From NCBI GenBank assembly GCA_017432325.1, contig JAFRJJ010000003.1, forward strand, positions 21,945 to 85,944: a DNA stretch of 64,000 nucleotides. The letters are read 5' to 3'. The stretch comes from Solobacterium sp. (GTDB taxonomy: Bacteria > Bacillota_I > Bacilli_A > Erysipelotrichales > Erysipelotrichaceae). The position numbers and the translations under genes are program-made. Positions 1-7,996 of the stretch are shown here, piece after piece. Position 1 is the stretch's first letter. Each line of letters opens with the position of its first letter. The notes under the pieces were generated by a model that worked only from the letters and a program-made list of their open reading frames with translations, was not told where the DNA came from and made no database searches.

Positions 1-627
1 TCGGTCACTGCCGGCAGGAACGGGCAGTATACGCTCTCTGTTTATCAGGGCGGCAGACAGCTCGATGACCTGAAGGGAACAGCAGTAACAGCAGAAGTCC
101 GTTTCCCGGAAGGTGTGACGGAGAACATGGAATGCTATGCCGTATTTGATCAGGACGGCAAGGATCTCTGGATCCCGGCAGTCTATGATCCGGACAGGAA
201 TATCCTGTCATTCGAAACGGACCTGACCGGTACGTTCCGGATCGCAAAGGTCAGTGTGGAAGATGTGAAATTCAACGGTGCTGATACACCGGTCTGCCGC
301 AAACTCTCCGTACTGGTCGGCAATGATGAACTGAAGGAACTGCCTTTCCGGGTCAATGTAAAGACACCGCGCCGGGATGAGGCGGCAGGGAAATACTGCT
401 ATGCCGTATTTGCGGATGAAGATGAAGAACTTCATATTTATCCGGCAGTCTTTGATCAGGAAAACGCACAGTACCTGTTTGATTCCGGCACGACCGGTGA
501 CTTTGTGATCGTCAGCCTGGACCGGGCATACGAAGAAGGAAGCGAAGCGCTGTATGAGGCATGCAGGACAGACAGTGCCGTCAGAGTATTGATAACATTG
601 CTGAAAGTATATGCTTTCTGGAGATGA
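1..627 (+). CDS. Repeat-containing protein, 3' part only (5' end outside window)
   Basis: The frame is open from base 1 with no convincing start, so this is the C-terminal part (208 codons) of a longer protein. Two copies of a beta-rich module of about 75 residues are visible (bases 34-258 and 304-528). Each begins LSV and has a central CYAVF..D..DL.I.PAV.D core and a TG.F.I.. end, like Ig-like or adhesin modules. No membrane anchor or sortase signal is seen at the C-terminus. The stop overlaps the start of the next gene (ATGA), so it is co-translated with two TIR-domain proteins. The function is not recognised. A surface or sensor role is a guess from the repeats. Confidence 0.6.
   Translation, partial: SVTAGRNGQYTLSVYQGGRQLDDLKGTAVTAEVRFPEGVTENMECYAVFDQDGKDLWIPAVYDPDRNILSFETDLTGTFRIAKVSVEDVKFNGADTPVCRKLSVLVGNDELKELPFRVNVKTPRRDEAAGKYCYAVFADEDEELHIYPAVFDQENAQYLFDSGTTGDFVIVSLDRAYEEGSEALYEACRTDSAVRVLITLLKVYAFWR
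34..528 (+). repeat. Two tandem protein modules of about 75 residues inside the first gene
   Basis: Copy 1 is encoded at 34-258 and copy 2 at 304-528. Shared positions include LSV near the start, CYAVF in the middle, PAV[YF]D and TG.F.I at the end. They are diverged at DNA level, so this is an old domain duplication rather than a recent one. More copies may lie upstream of the window. Confidence 0.65.
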
Positions 628-1472
628 TGATGAATACTTATGATATTTGTATTGTTTCAGCTGTAAATGACGCGGAGATCGCGGAAAAACTGGCGGACAG
701 TATCCGCAGCTACCGCCTGCCCGCGGACGTCAAGGCTGAAGAAGATCAGGATTACCGCAGGATCGTTCTTGATACACAGGAAACGCCTTTTCATGAGCCT
801 GTCCGTGACCGGCTCGATGAATGCCGCTTCATGGTACTGATCTGTTCGTCAGACGCGAAGAAGAGCAGCGCGGTCGAAGAACGGCTGATCTATTTCAGCG
901 GCACACACGGAAGAGATCATGTGATCGCCGTGCTCGTGCGGGATGAACCGATGGATGCGTTCCCGGAGAGTTTTATCGAGCGGAAAATGGTACAGCATAT
1001 CCTGCCTGACAAGCGGGTGATCGAGCGCATGGAGACGATCGAACCGATCGCTGCCGATCTGCGCGCGGATACGCCTGAGCGCAGAAAGGAACTGCTGCGC
1101 TATGAAACGGTCAGGATCGTCGCGTCTGTCATGAACCTGCATCCGGATGATCTGGAACGGCGTCATCTGACAAGGCGCAGGAAGGCTGTGATCAGCCTGC
1201 TGAGCTTTGCGGCGGTCGTGACACTGGTCATTTCGGCGATCTTCGGTTTCCTTGGCCTGAAAGCCAGACGGGAAGCTTTGATCGCGGAAGAACAGACCAG
1301 GCTGAGCACCGAGACCGCGGAACGTACTATGAAGGACCTGCCGGCATCATTCGCGGATGAACCGCAGGCACTGGAATATATCGAAGAAGCCGTCAGCCAT
1401 GCGAAAGAGGCACTGGAAGAGCTCGGACTGGGCGGCCTGCTTGACCAGACAGAAAGCGGGGCCGGATCATGA
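624..1472 (+). CDS. TIR-like membrane protein with decayed active site
   Basis: 282 aa. The N-terminal 140 residues follow a TIR fold pattern (YDICIVSA at strand A, RFMVLICSSDA at the strand D region) and closely parallel the TIR domain of the next gene, including the shared phrase SYRLPA. A membrane helix lies at about residues 190-215 (ISLLSFAAVVTLVISAIFGF), followed by a charged coiled-coil-like tail. The W..E element that carries the catalytic Glu of TIR NADases is replaced (SSAVEERLIYF against SSEWVDREVEMF), so I infer no NADase activity. Three consecutive ATGs (624, 627, 630) are possible starts. The first overlaps the upstream stop, and the 3' end overlaps the next start (ATGA), implying translational coupling of all three genes. 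Confidence 0.6.
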   Translation: MMMNTYDICIVSAVNDAEIAEKLADSIRSYRLPADVKAEEDQDYRRIVLDTQETPFHEPVRDRLDECRFMVLICSSDAKKSSAVEERLIYFSGTHGRDHVIAVLVRDEPMDAFPESFIERKMVQHILPDKRVIERMETIEPIAADLRADTPERRKELLRYETVRIVASVMNLHPDDLERRHLTRRRKAVISLLSFAAVVTLVISAIFGFLGLKARREALIAEEQTRLSTETAERTMKDLPASFADEPQALEYIEEAVSHAKEALEELGLGGLLDQTESGAGS

Positions 1473-3529
1473 CGAACAGGTATGATGTGTTTTTCAGCTA
1501 CCGCCATAAACCGCTTGACAGTGAGATCACTTCAAAGGTTTTCCAGTGGGTGGAAAGCTACCGTCTTCCCGCTTCCCTGAAGGAACAGGGATATCAGGAT
1601 ATACAGCGCGCGTTCCGCGACGCTGAGGAACTGCCTGTCAGCCGTATCCTGACGGATACGATCGATGACGCGCTCCGGTCTGCCAGGGTCCTGATCGTTG
1701 TGTGCTCCCGGGATACACCGTCCTCGGAATGGGTGGACCGTGAAGTGGAGATGTTCATTGAACTTGGAAGGGCGGAGCAGATCTATCCGCTGCTGATCAA
1801 CGGGGATGAGACAACATCGTTCCCGCCGTCACTGAAAAAGGTGCCTGATATTCAGGAACGGATCATGGATATCCGTGTGCCGGGTGATCCGATCAGAGAA
1901 ATGATGAAAAAAGTGCCGGATGAACTGCTGAAAGCTGTTGCCGGCATCACCGGCTGCAAACTGTCCGATCTGAAAAGGGAAGACAGCTTCCGCAAAAACA
2001 GAACGATCGTGCGCAGGGCACTGATCGCCGCGGCGGTACTGCTGTTTACCGGCAGTGTGTCATATATTCTGATGAATATGGCACAGAAATACAGGGACCA
2101 GTCACAGCTGCGGGAACGGGCGACGATGTCGATCCTGAATGAGCTGACCTATGAACTGCCTGACCGCCTTGTGAATATACCTGGCGCATATGCCCGGATC
2201 GCGGACATCCTGGAAGAGAATACACAGACGATCGACCGCATCATCAGACTGTCCGCAGACAGTACAAATGCCGAATACGAATCTGCCGCCAACAGGGAGA
2301 AGCTTGCCAACGCCAGAAGCGTTCTGGGCGTATATGATGAGGCACTGACCGCGCAGCGTGAAGCTGTACAGGCATATGAAACACTTGCGGAATCGGGTAA
2401 CCGAGAATACGAACTTGCGTACGGTTCCTCTTACAACAACCTCGGCAATATCCTGCACGCGGCAGGCAATTATACCGAAGCATCCGTCAATTATCGGAAT
2501 GCCATCGGGATCCTGGAAAAAGTTCAGAACACGGATGTTCTGCTGCTTGCGCAGGCATACGGCAATCTGGCAGGAAACGCGGTCAGTATGGGTGATCCGT
2601 CTGCGGAATCGTATTTTGACCAGACGCTGGCTTTGCTGGATAACAGTAATGATCCGGAATACCTGCTGGCATCAGCCGGTGTTCTCTACAACAGGGGCGT
2701 CGGTCTGTACCGTACGGGAAACTATCCGGACGCTTCAAAGTACCTGAAGGATTCGGCAGATCAATACGCTGCCCTGCTTGAGACAAACAGCAGCCTCCAG
2801 AACCAGAGATCCTACCTGCAGACCATGTCCGTACTTGCGGCATGCCTGACGGATGCCGGTGAGTATGAACAGGCGGAAGAATACTATTCCTATGTTGAAG
2901 AAACAGCAGAACAGGTCCTGAGTGACCGGGAAAACATGAATGACCTGATCCTCATGTCAGGTCTGTACAATAACCACGGCCTGTGCCTGAACATTCAGGG
3001 CAGATATGCCGAAGCGGACAGTTATTACAGGAAAGCATCCGAGGTCAACCGGCAGATCTATGAAAACGCGCAGACCGCTTCAGCCGGAGCCGCTTATGCC
3101 CAGTCTCTGCTGAATACCGGTGAGAACGCATTTAAGGCAGGAGAATACAGACAGACGGAAGAACTGTTTGAAGAAGGTCTGGCAGTATTTGAAACAGTCT
3201 ATGACGGACTGGATGTCTATGACCAGGCACAATACTATACATGGCGTTCCTATCACAGGCTGATCAATGAACGTGATCCTGCCGCGGCATATGACGATGC
3301 CCTGGAAGCGTGCAGACTGCAGCCGGACAGTGTGCTGGCAAATATGAATCTCGGCTATGCCTGCCTGTACTGCGGTTATGAAGAAGACTGTGACAGGATC
3401 CTTGGAATCATCGCTTCGCTTGGCAGCGGACAGGCGGAAACGATCCGCAAAGACCTGCAGGCCCAGGCTGCCGGAGGACTGCAAAGCGACCATACTGAAG
3501 CAGTCCTGGAAATGATTGAAGGACTGTAA
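1469..3529 (+). CDS. TIR domain - transmembrane - TPR repeat protein
   Basis: 686 aa. A TIR domain occupies about residues 1-150 (YDVFFSYRH at the N-terminus, RVLIVVCSRDTPSSEW, then DREVEMF carrying the likely catalytic Glu). A single membrane helix lies near residues 180-202. From about 260 onward there are many TPR-like repeats (for example YNNLGNILHAAGNYTEA and YNNHGLCLNIQGRYAEADSYY). Known TIR domains signal by NAD cleavage or by assembly, and TPR repeats usually bind peptide partners. The start overlaps the stop of the inactive-looking TIR gene, so the two may form a mixed complex. It could be a bacterial immune or stress sensor. Neither is shown here. Confidence 0.75.
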   Translation: MTNRYDVFFSYRHKPLDSEITSKVFQWVESYRLPASLKEQGYQDIQRAFRDAEELPVSRILTDTIDDALRSARVLIVVCSRDTPSSEWVDREVEMFIELGRAEQIYPLLINGDETTSFPPSLKKVPDIQERIMDIRVPGDPIREMMKKVPDELLKAVAGITGCKLSDLKREDSFRKNRTIVRRALIAAAVLLFTGSVSYILMNMAQKYRDQSQLRERATMSILNELTYELPDRLVNIPGAYARIADILEENTQTIDRIIRLSADSTNAEYESAANREKLANARSVLGVYDEALTAQREAVQAYETLAESGNREYELAYGSSYNNLGNILHAAGNYTEASVNYRNAIGILEKVQNTDVLLLAQAYGNLAGNAVSMGDPSAESYFDQTLALLDNSNDPEYLLASAGVLYNRGVGLYRTGNYPDASKYLKDSADQYAALLETNSSLQNQRSYLQTMSVLAACLTDAGEYEQAEEYYSYVEETAEQVLSDRENMNDLILMSGLYNNHGLCLNIQGRYAEADSYYRKASEVNRQIYENAQTASAGAAYAQSLLNTGENAFKAGEYRQTEELFEEGLAVFETVYDGLDVYDQAQYYTWRSYHRLINERDPAAAYDDALEACRLQPDSVLANMNLGYACLYCGYEEDCDRILGIIASLGSGQAETIRKDLQAQAAGGLQSDHTEAVLEMIEGL

Positions 3530-3549
3530 ATGCCGGAAGGAGATACCAT

Positions 3550-3939
3550 ATGCGGAAAACGGTTGGAAAGATCAGTTCACTTATACTTACAGTGATCCTG
3601 CTGGCGGTATTTTCTGCATGCGCAGGGAAGGACAATCAGACAGATGTCATGCAGGACAGAGCAGGTACCTATGAGCTGACATCCATCGTGAGAAACGGAC
3701 ATGAAACACCTCCGGAAGATCTGGCACTGCTGGAAGAAAAAGGCCTGAAGTGCGGGATCACCCTGGAAAAAGACGGAAGCGGTGTGCTTGATCTGTTCGG
3801 GGAACACCGGAAAGTGACATGGGACGAGGAGACCATCACGGCTGAAGAGAAGGTCAGACAATATACCTATGAAGACGGTCAGCTGACATTGATAAACGAT
3901 GATTCAGAACTGACATTTACGCGTTCCGCAGATCAATGA
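3550..3939 (+). CDS. Small secreted lipoprotein
   Basis: 129 aa with a lipoprotein signal peptide: a basic start (MRKTVGK), a hydrophobic stretch and the lipobox FSAC with the acylated Cys near residue 24. The mature part of about 105 residues is acidic and beta-rich (GTYELTSI, GVLDLFGEHRKVTWDEETIT), resembling small lipocalin-like or YceI-like extracytoplasmic domains without a clear family match. A GGAGATACCAT ribosome site precedes the ATG. It lies 20 bases after the TIR-TPR gene and is probably the last gene of that operon, so it may be the extracellular partner of the TIR membrane proteins (inference). Confidence 0.65.
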   Translation: MRKTVGKISSLILTVILLAVFSACAGKDNQTDVMQDRAGTYELTSIVRNGHETPPEDLALLEEKGLKCGITLEKDGSGVLDLFGEHRKVTWDEETITAEEKVRQYTYEDGQLTLINDDSELTFTRSADQ

Positions 3940-4021
3940 TTGACCGGGACAGGAAAATTCTTAAGAATCTGGCTGTGATCAGACAGTATGTTTTATAATC
4001 GTGAGGGAGTGTTCATTCAAC

Positions 4022-4681
4022 ATGAAGAAACAGAAGAAAGATAATCTGCTGGATGCTTTGGAAGATATCGTATACGAAACGGACAGGGAACTCGGGATCA
4101 GCGCGGCTGCCGAGGATGTCGTCAAGACATTCATGGAAACTGCGGAAAAGGTCATCTCTTCCGGAAAGAAGACCCCTTCATATACATTTGCGGCATTTCA
4201 GGATAAGAAGATCGGGCGGGGAACCTATTCCCTTGTGACAAGGAAAAATACGGAAGCGTACAACACACTGCTGGAACAGCCTGATTCCAGATCGTTCGTG
4301 CTTCATTTCTATACGGAGGATGACGGTGAGATCGGTACGGTCAGCAGGCATACTTCCGGCAAGAAAAGTCTGTTCTCCTATGAGAAAGAAACGACTGATT
4401 TCCTGGTGACGTTGAACGGTCATGTGCTTGGCTATATCATTCCGGTCAAAGAGAAAAAAGAAAGAAAACTGATCACGGATTTCAACAGCTGGGCTGTCAT
4501 GGGAAGCCTGGCAAAAAACGACTATAAGATATTTGATACGGACAGCGGAAAAACGCTGGCGGATGTTTCCGCGAAGAAAGTCAGGTCCGCAAACTTTGCC
4601 ATGAGATGCAGAAGGGATGAGAATGAACCCCTCCTGGTCATGATGGCTGTGCTGATCGACTTCCTGAACCGCAAAAAATAA
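4022..4681 (+). CDS. LURP-one/Tubby C-terminal-like domain protein (tentative)
   Basis: 219 aa, soluble, Lys-rich. The start at 4022 follows GAGGGAG, and an upstream in-frame GTG at 4001 is less likely because it overlaps that site. The middle and end show the alternating beta pattern of LURP-one/scramblase-like barrels (FLVTLNGHVLGYIIPV, SWAVMGSLAKNDYKIFDTDSGKTLADVSAKK, then a hydrophobic C-terminal helix LLVMMAVLIDFLN). That family (YxjI and others) binds lipids or membranes, but the bacterial members lack a firm function. The family call rests on the pattern only. A TATAAT-like box sits at 3994-3999. Confidence 0.45.
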   Translation: MKKQKKDNLLDALEDIVYETDRELGISAAAEDVVKTFMETAEKVISSGKKTPSYTFAAFQDKKIGRGTYSLVTRKNTEAYNTLLEQPDSRSFVLHFYTEDDGEIGTVSRHTSGKKSLFSYEKETTDFLVTLNGHVLGYIIPVKEKKERKLITDFNSWAVMGSLAKNDYKIFDTDSGKTLADVSAKKVRSANFAMRCRRDENEPLLVMMAVLIDFLNRKK

Positions 4682-4715
4682 AAACACTGATGTAAATGAA
4701 GAGAGGAAGAACGGT

Positions 4716-5582
4716 ATGAGGGCTGATTACCATCTGCACACAGAATTCAGTGACGACTCCAGGGAACGCATGGAGAATCAGATCAAACGTGCGGTCGAAC
4801 TGAAGCTGGATGAGATCTGCTTCACGGATCATGTGGATTACGGTATCAAGAAAGACTGGAGCGAAGGAGACATTCAGTGGAGAGGCGGGGACGGCGTCGG
4901 TACGCCCCGTGATCAGATGGATCCATGCGCGAATGTAAACTATCCGGAATACTTCTCCAAGATCGACCGGATGCGGGAGACATTCAAAGGACAGATCACG
5001 ATCAGAAAGGGCCTTGAATTCGGCATTCAGACGATCACCGTTGATCCGTTCCAAAAACTGTACGACACATACAGGGATGAACTGGACTTTGTGCTGCTGT
5101 CCATGCACCAGGTCAACAACCTGGAATTCTGGACACAGGATTTCCAGAGAGGAAAGACCCAGAAGGAATACAACGAAGAGTATTACCGTGAGATCTATGA
5201 AGTGCAGAAGATCTTCAAGGATTACTCGGTACTGGCTCATCTGGATCTGATCATCCGTTATGACAAAAACGGGGTATATCCGTTTGAACTGGTCAAAGAC
5301 ATGGTCGCAGAGATCCTGAAACAGGCGATCAGAGACGGGAAAGGGATCGAGCTGAATACATCCAGCTGGAAGTACAGGCTGAGCGATACACAGCCTTCCC
5401 GAGCCATTCTCCGTTTATACAAAGATCTCGGAGGACGCATCCTGACGGTCGGATCCGACGCGCATAACGCGAATATGCTGGCGGACCACCTGGATGAGGG
5501 ATACCGCATCCTGAAGGAAGAGATCGGCTTCACAGAGATCTGTACATTTGACCATATGACACCGGTCTTTCATACACTTTGA
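4716..5582 (+). CDS. PHP-domain phosphatase, histidinol-phosphatase (HisJ/HisK) family
   Basis: 288 aa. PHP metal-binding motifs are in order: DYHLHTEFSDDS at the N-terminus, FTDHVDYG near residue 40, a Glu in GLEFG, MHQVN, AHLDL, and GSDAHN near residue 250. Members of the family dephosphorylate L-histidinol phosphate or related phosphoesters using two or three metal ions. Length fits the family (about 270-290). No other histidine-biosynthesis gene is nearby, so the substrate could differ. A rho-independent terminator follows at 5596. Confidence 0.8.
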   Translation: MRADYHLHTEFSDDSRERMENQIKRAVELKLDEICFTDHVDYGIKKDWSEGDIQWRGGDGVGTPRDQMDPCANVNYPEYFSKIDRMRETFKGQITIRKGLEFGIQTITVDPFQKLYDTYRDELDFVLLSMHQVNNLEFWTQDFQRGKTQKEYNEEYYREIYEVQKIFKDYSVLAHLDLIIRYDKNGVYPFELVKDMVAEILKQAIRDGKGIELNTSSWKYRLSDTQPSRAILRLYKDLGGRILTVGSDAHNANMLADHLDEGYRILKEEIGFTEICTFDHMTPVFHTL

Positions 5583-5595
5583 TCAAGACATCAGG

Positions 5596-5618
5596 CACCG
5601 GAGCGATCCGGTGTTTTT
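5596..5618 (+). terminator. Rho-independent terminator after PHP gene
   Basis: Stem CACCGG/CCGGTG with loop AGCGAT, followed directly by TTTTT. Confidence 0.85.
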
Positions 5619-5630
5619 GTGATCAGGGCA

Positions 5631-5656
5631 AAAGAAAAACAGCACCGGCGTGCTGT
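5631..5656 (-). terminator. Rho-independent terminator of the broken YhhN gene (minus strand)
   Basis: On the minus strand ACAGCAC-GCCG-GTGCTGT is followed by TTTTTCTTT. It touches the TGA at 5656-5658, which supports that TGA as the original stop of the gene. Confidence 0.8.
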
Positions 5657-6369
5657 CATTGAGCGCTGCGCTGCCAGAGGACCGTTCCGTACACCAGCAA
5701 TGCCCCGTAATATACAAGCAGGGCAAAGATCTTCAGAAGGATCGTGCTGTTGAACAGCATGTTTCCCACCATAAAGCAGTCGCTTAAGGCAAAGATCAGC
5801 GCTGCCGCGAAGATCATTTTCCCGTGTGATCATGAGAAAACGACCGTTGAGATCAGGATGGATATGTACAGGAACGGACCGGCCGCATTCAGGAAAGAAT
5901 CAAAATGGTTCCTGAAGAGATAGATCGCTGCTCCTGCCAGGACTGTCAGCACAAGCCATAATACGACCTGTTTCCCTGAAGGTCTTTGCTCACTGAAAAA
6001 GGCAAAGTCATACAGCAGGTGACCGATCAGGAAGACTGCCCCGCCAGCCAGGAAACTGATATTGATGCTGACATCAGCGATCAGGCCGAGCACGATGGCG
6101 AGCGTAATGATCAGCCCGAACCTTGTGTGACGCAGCTGATATCCCCTGTACGCATACAGTACTGAAGGCAGTGACGCGCAGAATTTCAGCACGGCGCCTG
6201 ATAACAGATCCTGCGGATACAGTTCCTGAAAATATCTGACCGCAATTGCCGAAGCGATCGTGATCAGTGCATAGAGTACCAGGATCCTGCGGTAAGAACT
6301 GTTAACGGATCTGATGCTGGTGAAATATGTCATGACGGATGAAACAAGCAGGATGATTGCGATAATCAT
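5656..6369 (-). pseudogene. YhhN/TMEM86 family lysoplasmalogenase interrupted by an in-frame TGA
   Basis: The reading frame from 6369 gives a 179-residue polytopic protein with the YhhN signature (GLIADVSI...GGAVFLIGHLLYDFAFF) and stops at TGA (5830-5832). The same frame continues without another stop to 5656 and restores the expected C-terminal helices (KMIFAAALIFALSDCFM..., then ILLKIFALLVYYGALLVYG), matching the position of VLFLISDTL in the intact paralogue at 11477. Read through, it would have 237 codons, normal for the family (about 210-240). A single nonsense mutation is the simplest reading. TGA is used as an ordinary stop elsewhere in the window, and no SECIS-like hairpin was evident. 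A sequencing error is the alternative. Confidence 0.75.
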
Positions 6370-6544
6370 AACAGGTATGTTCGTATGACGGTTATATTCC
6401 TTTCCGGACTGTATACCATCATATGATATTTTTTATTTTCTGCACAGCAGGGTACGTTCTGAAAAATTGAAACAAGAAGAGACAGAACATGCTTTACACG
6501 GGAAAGAAGTTCTCTGCACAGCCGGGATCGAAAATACCGGATGG

Positions 6545-6550
6545 TATAAT
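6545..6550 (+). promoter_or_regulatory. Extended -10 promoter for the M20-S10 operon
   Basis: TGGTATAAT (TGn plus a perfect TATAAT) sits 24 bases before the ATG at 6575. No good -35 is visible, as is common for extended -10 promoters. Confidence 0.6.
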
Positions 6551-6574
6551 AGTGACAATTGTGAGGTTTTTACG

Positions 6575-7960
6575 ATGAATGAAAAACAGAAACTGATCGT
6601 CAGAAATGTCGACGCACACAAACAGCTGATCCTGGATGCAGAGCGCTGGCTCTGGGCACATCCGCAGACAGGCTTCACGGAATGGCAGGCACATAATTAC
6701 CTTGTTGAGAAATTCCAGGAACTGGGTTATGAGCTTGTTCTTGCCGGCGCGATCGAAGGATTCGGAAACATCCCGGGTTTCTACACAGATGTCACAACAG
6801 GGGTACCCGGACCGACACTTGCGATCTTCGGCGAACTGGATGCGCTGGATATTGCGAACCATCCTGAATCCGTCAACGGCATGACGCACTGCTGCGGCCA
6901 TCATGGCCAGGCTGCCGCGCTGCTCGGCATTGCGGCTGCGCTGAAGGAACCGGGAGCTCTGGACGGGCTGTGCGGTACGATCCGTCTGATCGCGGTACCG
7001 GCTGAGGAAATGATCCAGCTGGCATTCCGTGAGGATCTGAGAAAGAAGGGCGTCATCAGCTACATGGGCGGCAAGGTCGAGTTCATGCACAGAGGCATCC
7101 TTGACGGCGTTGATCTTGCCATGATGGTGCACGGTACGTCCGCAGGTGAGGGAGAACCGTATGATTTCTCCTGCCATTACGGTTCCAACGGATGCATGGC
7201 GAAAACGATCACCTATAAAGGGAAGTCCGCGCATGCGGGCGGCGCTCCCCACAGAGGAATCAACGCGCAGTATGCGGCAATGCTCGGTCTGCAGGCAGTC
7301 AATGACCTGCGCGAAACATTCCAGGAAAAGGACCTGATCCGTTTTCACCCGATCATGATGGGTGTCAACTGCGCGGTCAATATCATTCCCGATGAAATGA
7401 AGATCGAAAGCTATGTCCGCGGCAAGACACTGGAAGCGATCAAACGCGAGAACGTCAAGATCAACCGTGCCCTGACAGGCGCGGCACTGGCGATCGGCGC
7501 CCGTGTCGAACTGACAGACCGTCCCGGCTATTCACCGGAAACAGACGATCCGATGTTCATGAAGCTTGTTGAACAGTGCTGTGTTGACCTGGCAGGAGAA
7601 GACAGGGTCAGCTTCGATTATGAAGCCTGGGGAACGGGTTCCTCCGACTTCGGTGATATTACAAGCGTTATGCCGGGCGTTCAGTTCAGCGCTGCCGGCG
7701 CGACAGGCACATTCCACGGAATCGATTTCAATGTGGCGGATCCTGAACGCTTGTGCGTAAACTCTGCAAAGGCACAGCTCTTTGTCGTCGACGCGCTGCT
7801 GTGCAATGAGGGCGAAGAAGCGAAGAAGATCGTTGCGAATTACAAACCGCTTTATCCATCCATCAAGGCTTACTTTGAAGCGGTCAATGAACTCGTGCTT
7901 GATAAAGACGCTGTTGTCTATGATGAGGACGGCAATGTCACGATCGATTATAAAAACTGA
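6575..7960 (+). CDS. M20-family amidohydrolase, AbgB-like
   Basis: 461 aa. The start MNEKQK at 6575 is chosen for its GTGAGG site and upstream -10 box. Metal-site motifs of the M20D group are present: GELDAL, HCCGHHGQ, PAEEMI, and near the C-terminus GTGSSDFGDI followed by TFHG. The dimerisation domain carries SAHAGGAPHRGINA. Relatives cleave N-acyl or p-aminobenzoyl-glutamate amides in the cytoplasm with two metal ions. The exact amide here is unknown. It is followed after 36 bases by an S10-type peptidase, so the two probably act on the same peptide or conjugate pool. Confidence 0.8.
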   Translation: MNEKQKLIVRNVDAHKQLILDAERWLWAHPQTGFTEWQAHNYLVEKFQELGYELVLAGAIEGFGNIPGFYTDVTTGVPGPTLAIFGELDALDIANHPESVNGMTHCCGHHGQAAALLGIAAALKEPGALDGLCGTIRLIAVPAEEMIQLAFREDLRKKGVISYMGGKVEFMHRGILDGVDLAMMVHGTSAGEGEPYDFSCHYGSNGCMAKTITYKGKSAHAGGAPHRGINAQYAAMLGLQAVNDLRETFQEKDLIRFHPIMMGVNCAVNIIPDEMKIESYVRGKTLEAIKRENVKINRALTGAALAIGARVELTDRPGYSPETDDPMFMKLVEQCCVDLAGEDRVSFDYEAWGTGSSDFGDITSVMPGVQFSAAGATGTFHGIDFNVADPERLCVNSAKAQLFVVDALLCNEGEEAKKIVANYKPLYPSIKAYFEAVNELVLDKDAVVYDEDGNVTIDYKN

Positions 7961-7996
7961 TCGCTGACCGGTAAGAATAAAAGGAGATTTAAAAGC

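Noticed and set aside
5830..5832. TGA as a selenocysteine codon in the YhhN gene
   Set aside because: No SECIS-like hairpin follows, YhhN enzymes are not known selenoproteins, and the TGA is outside the conserved motifs.
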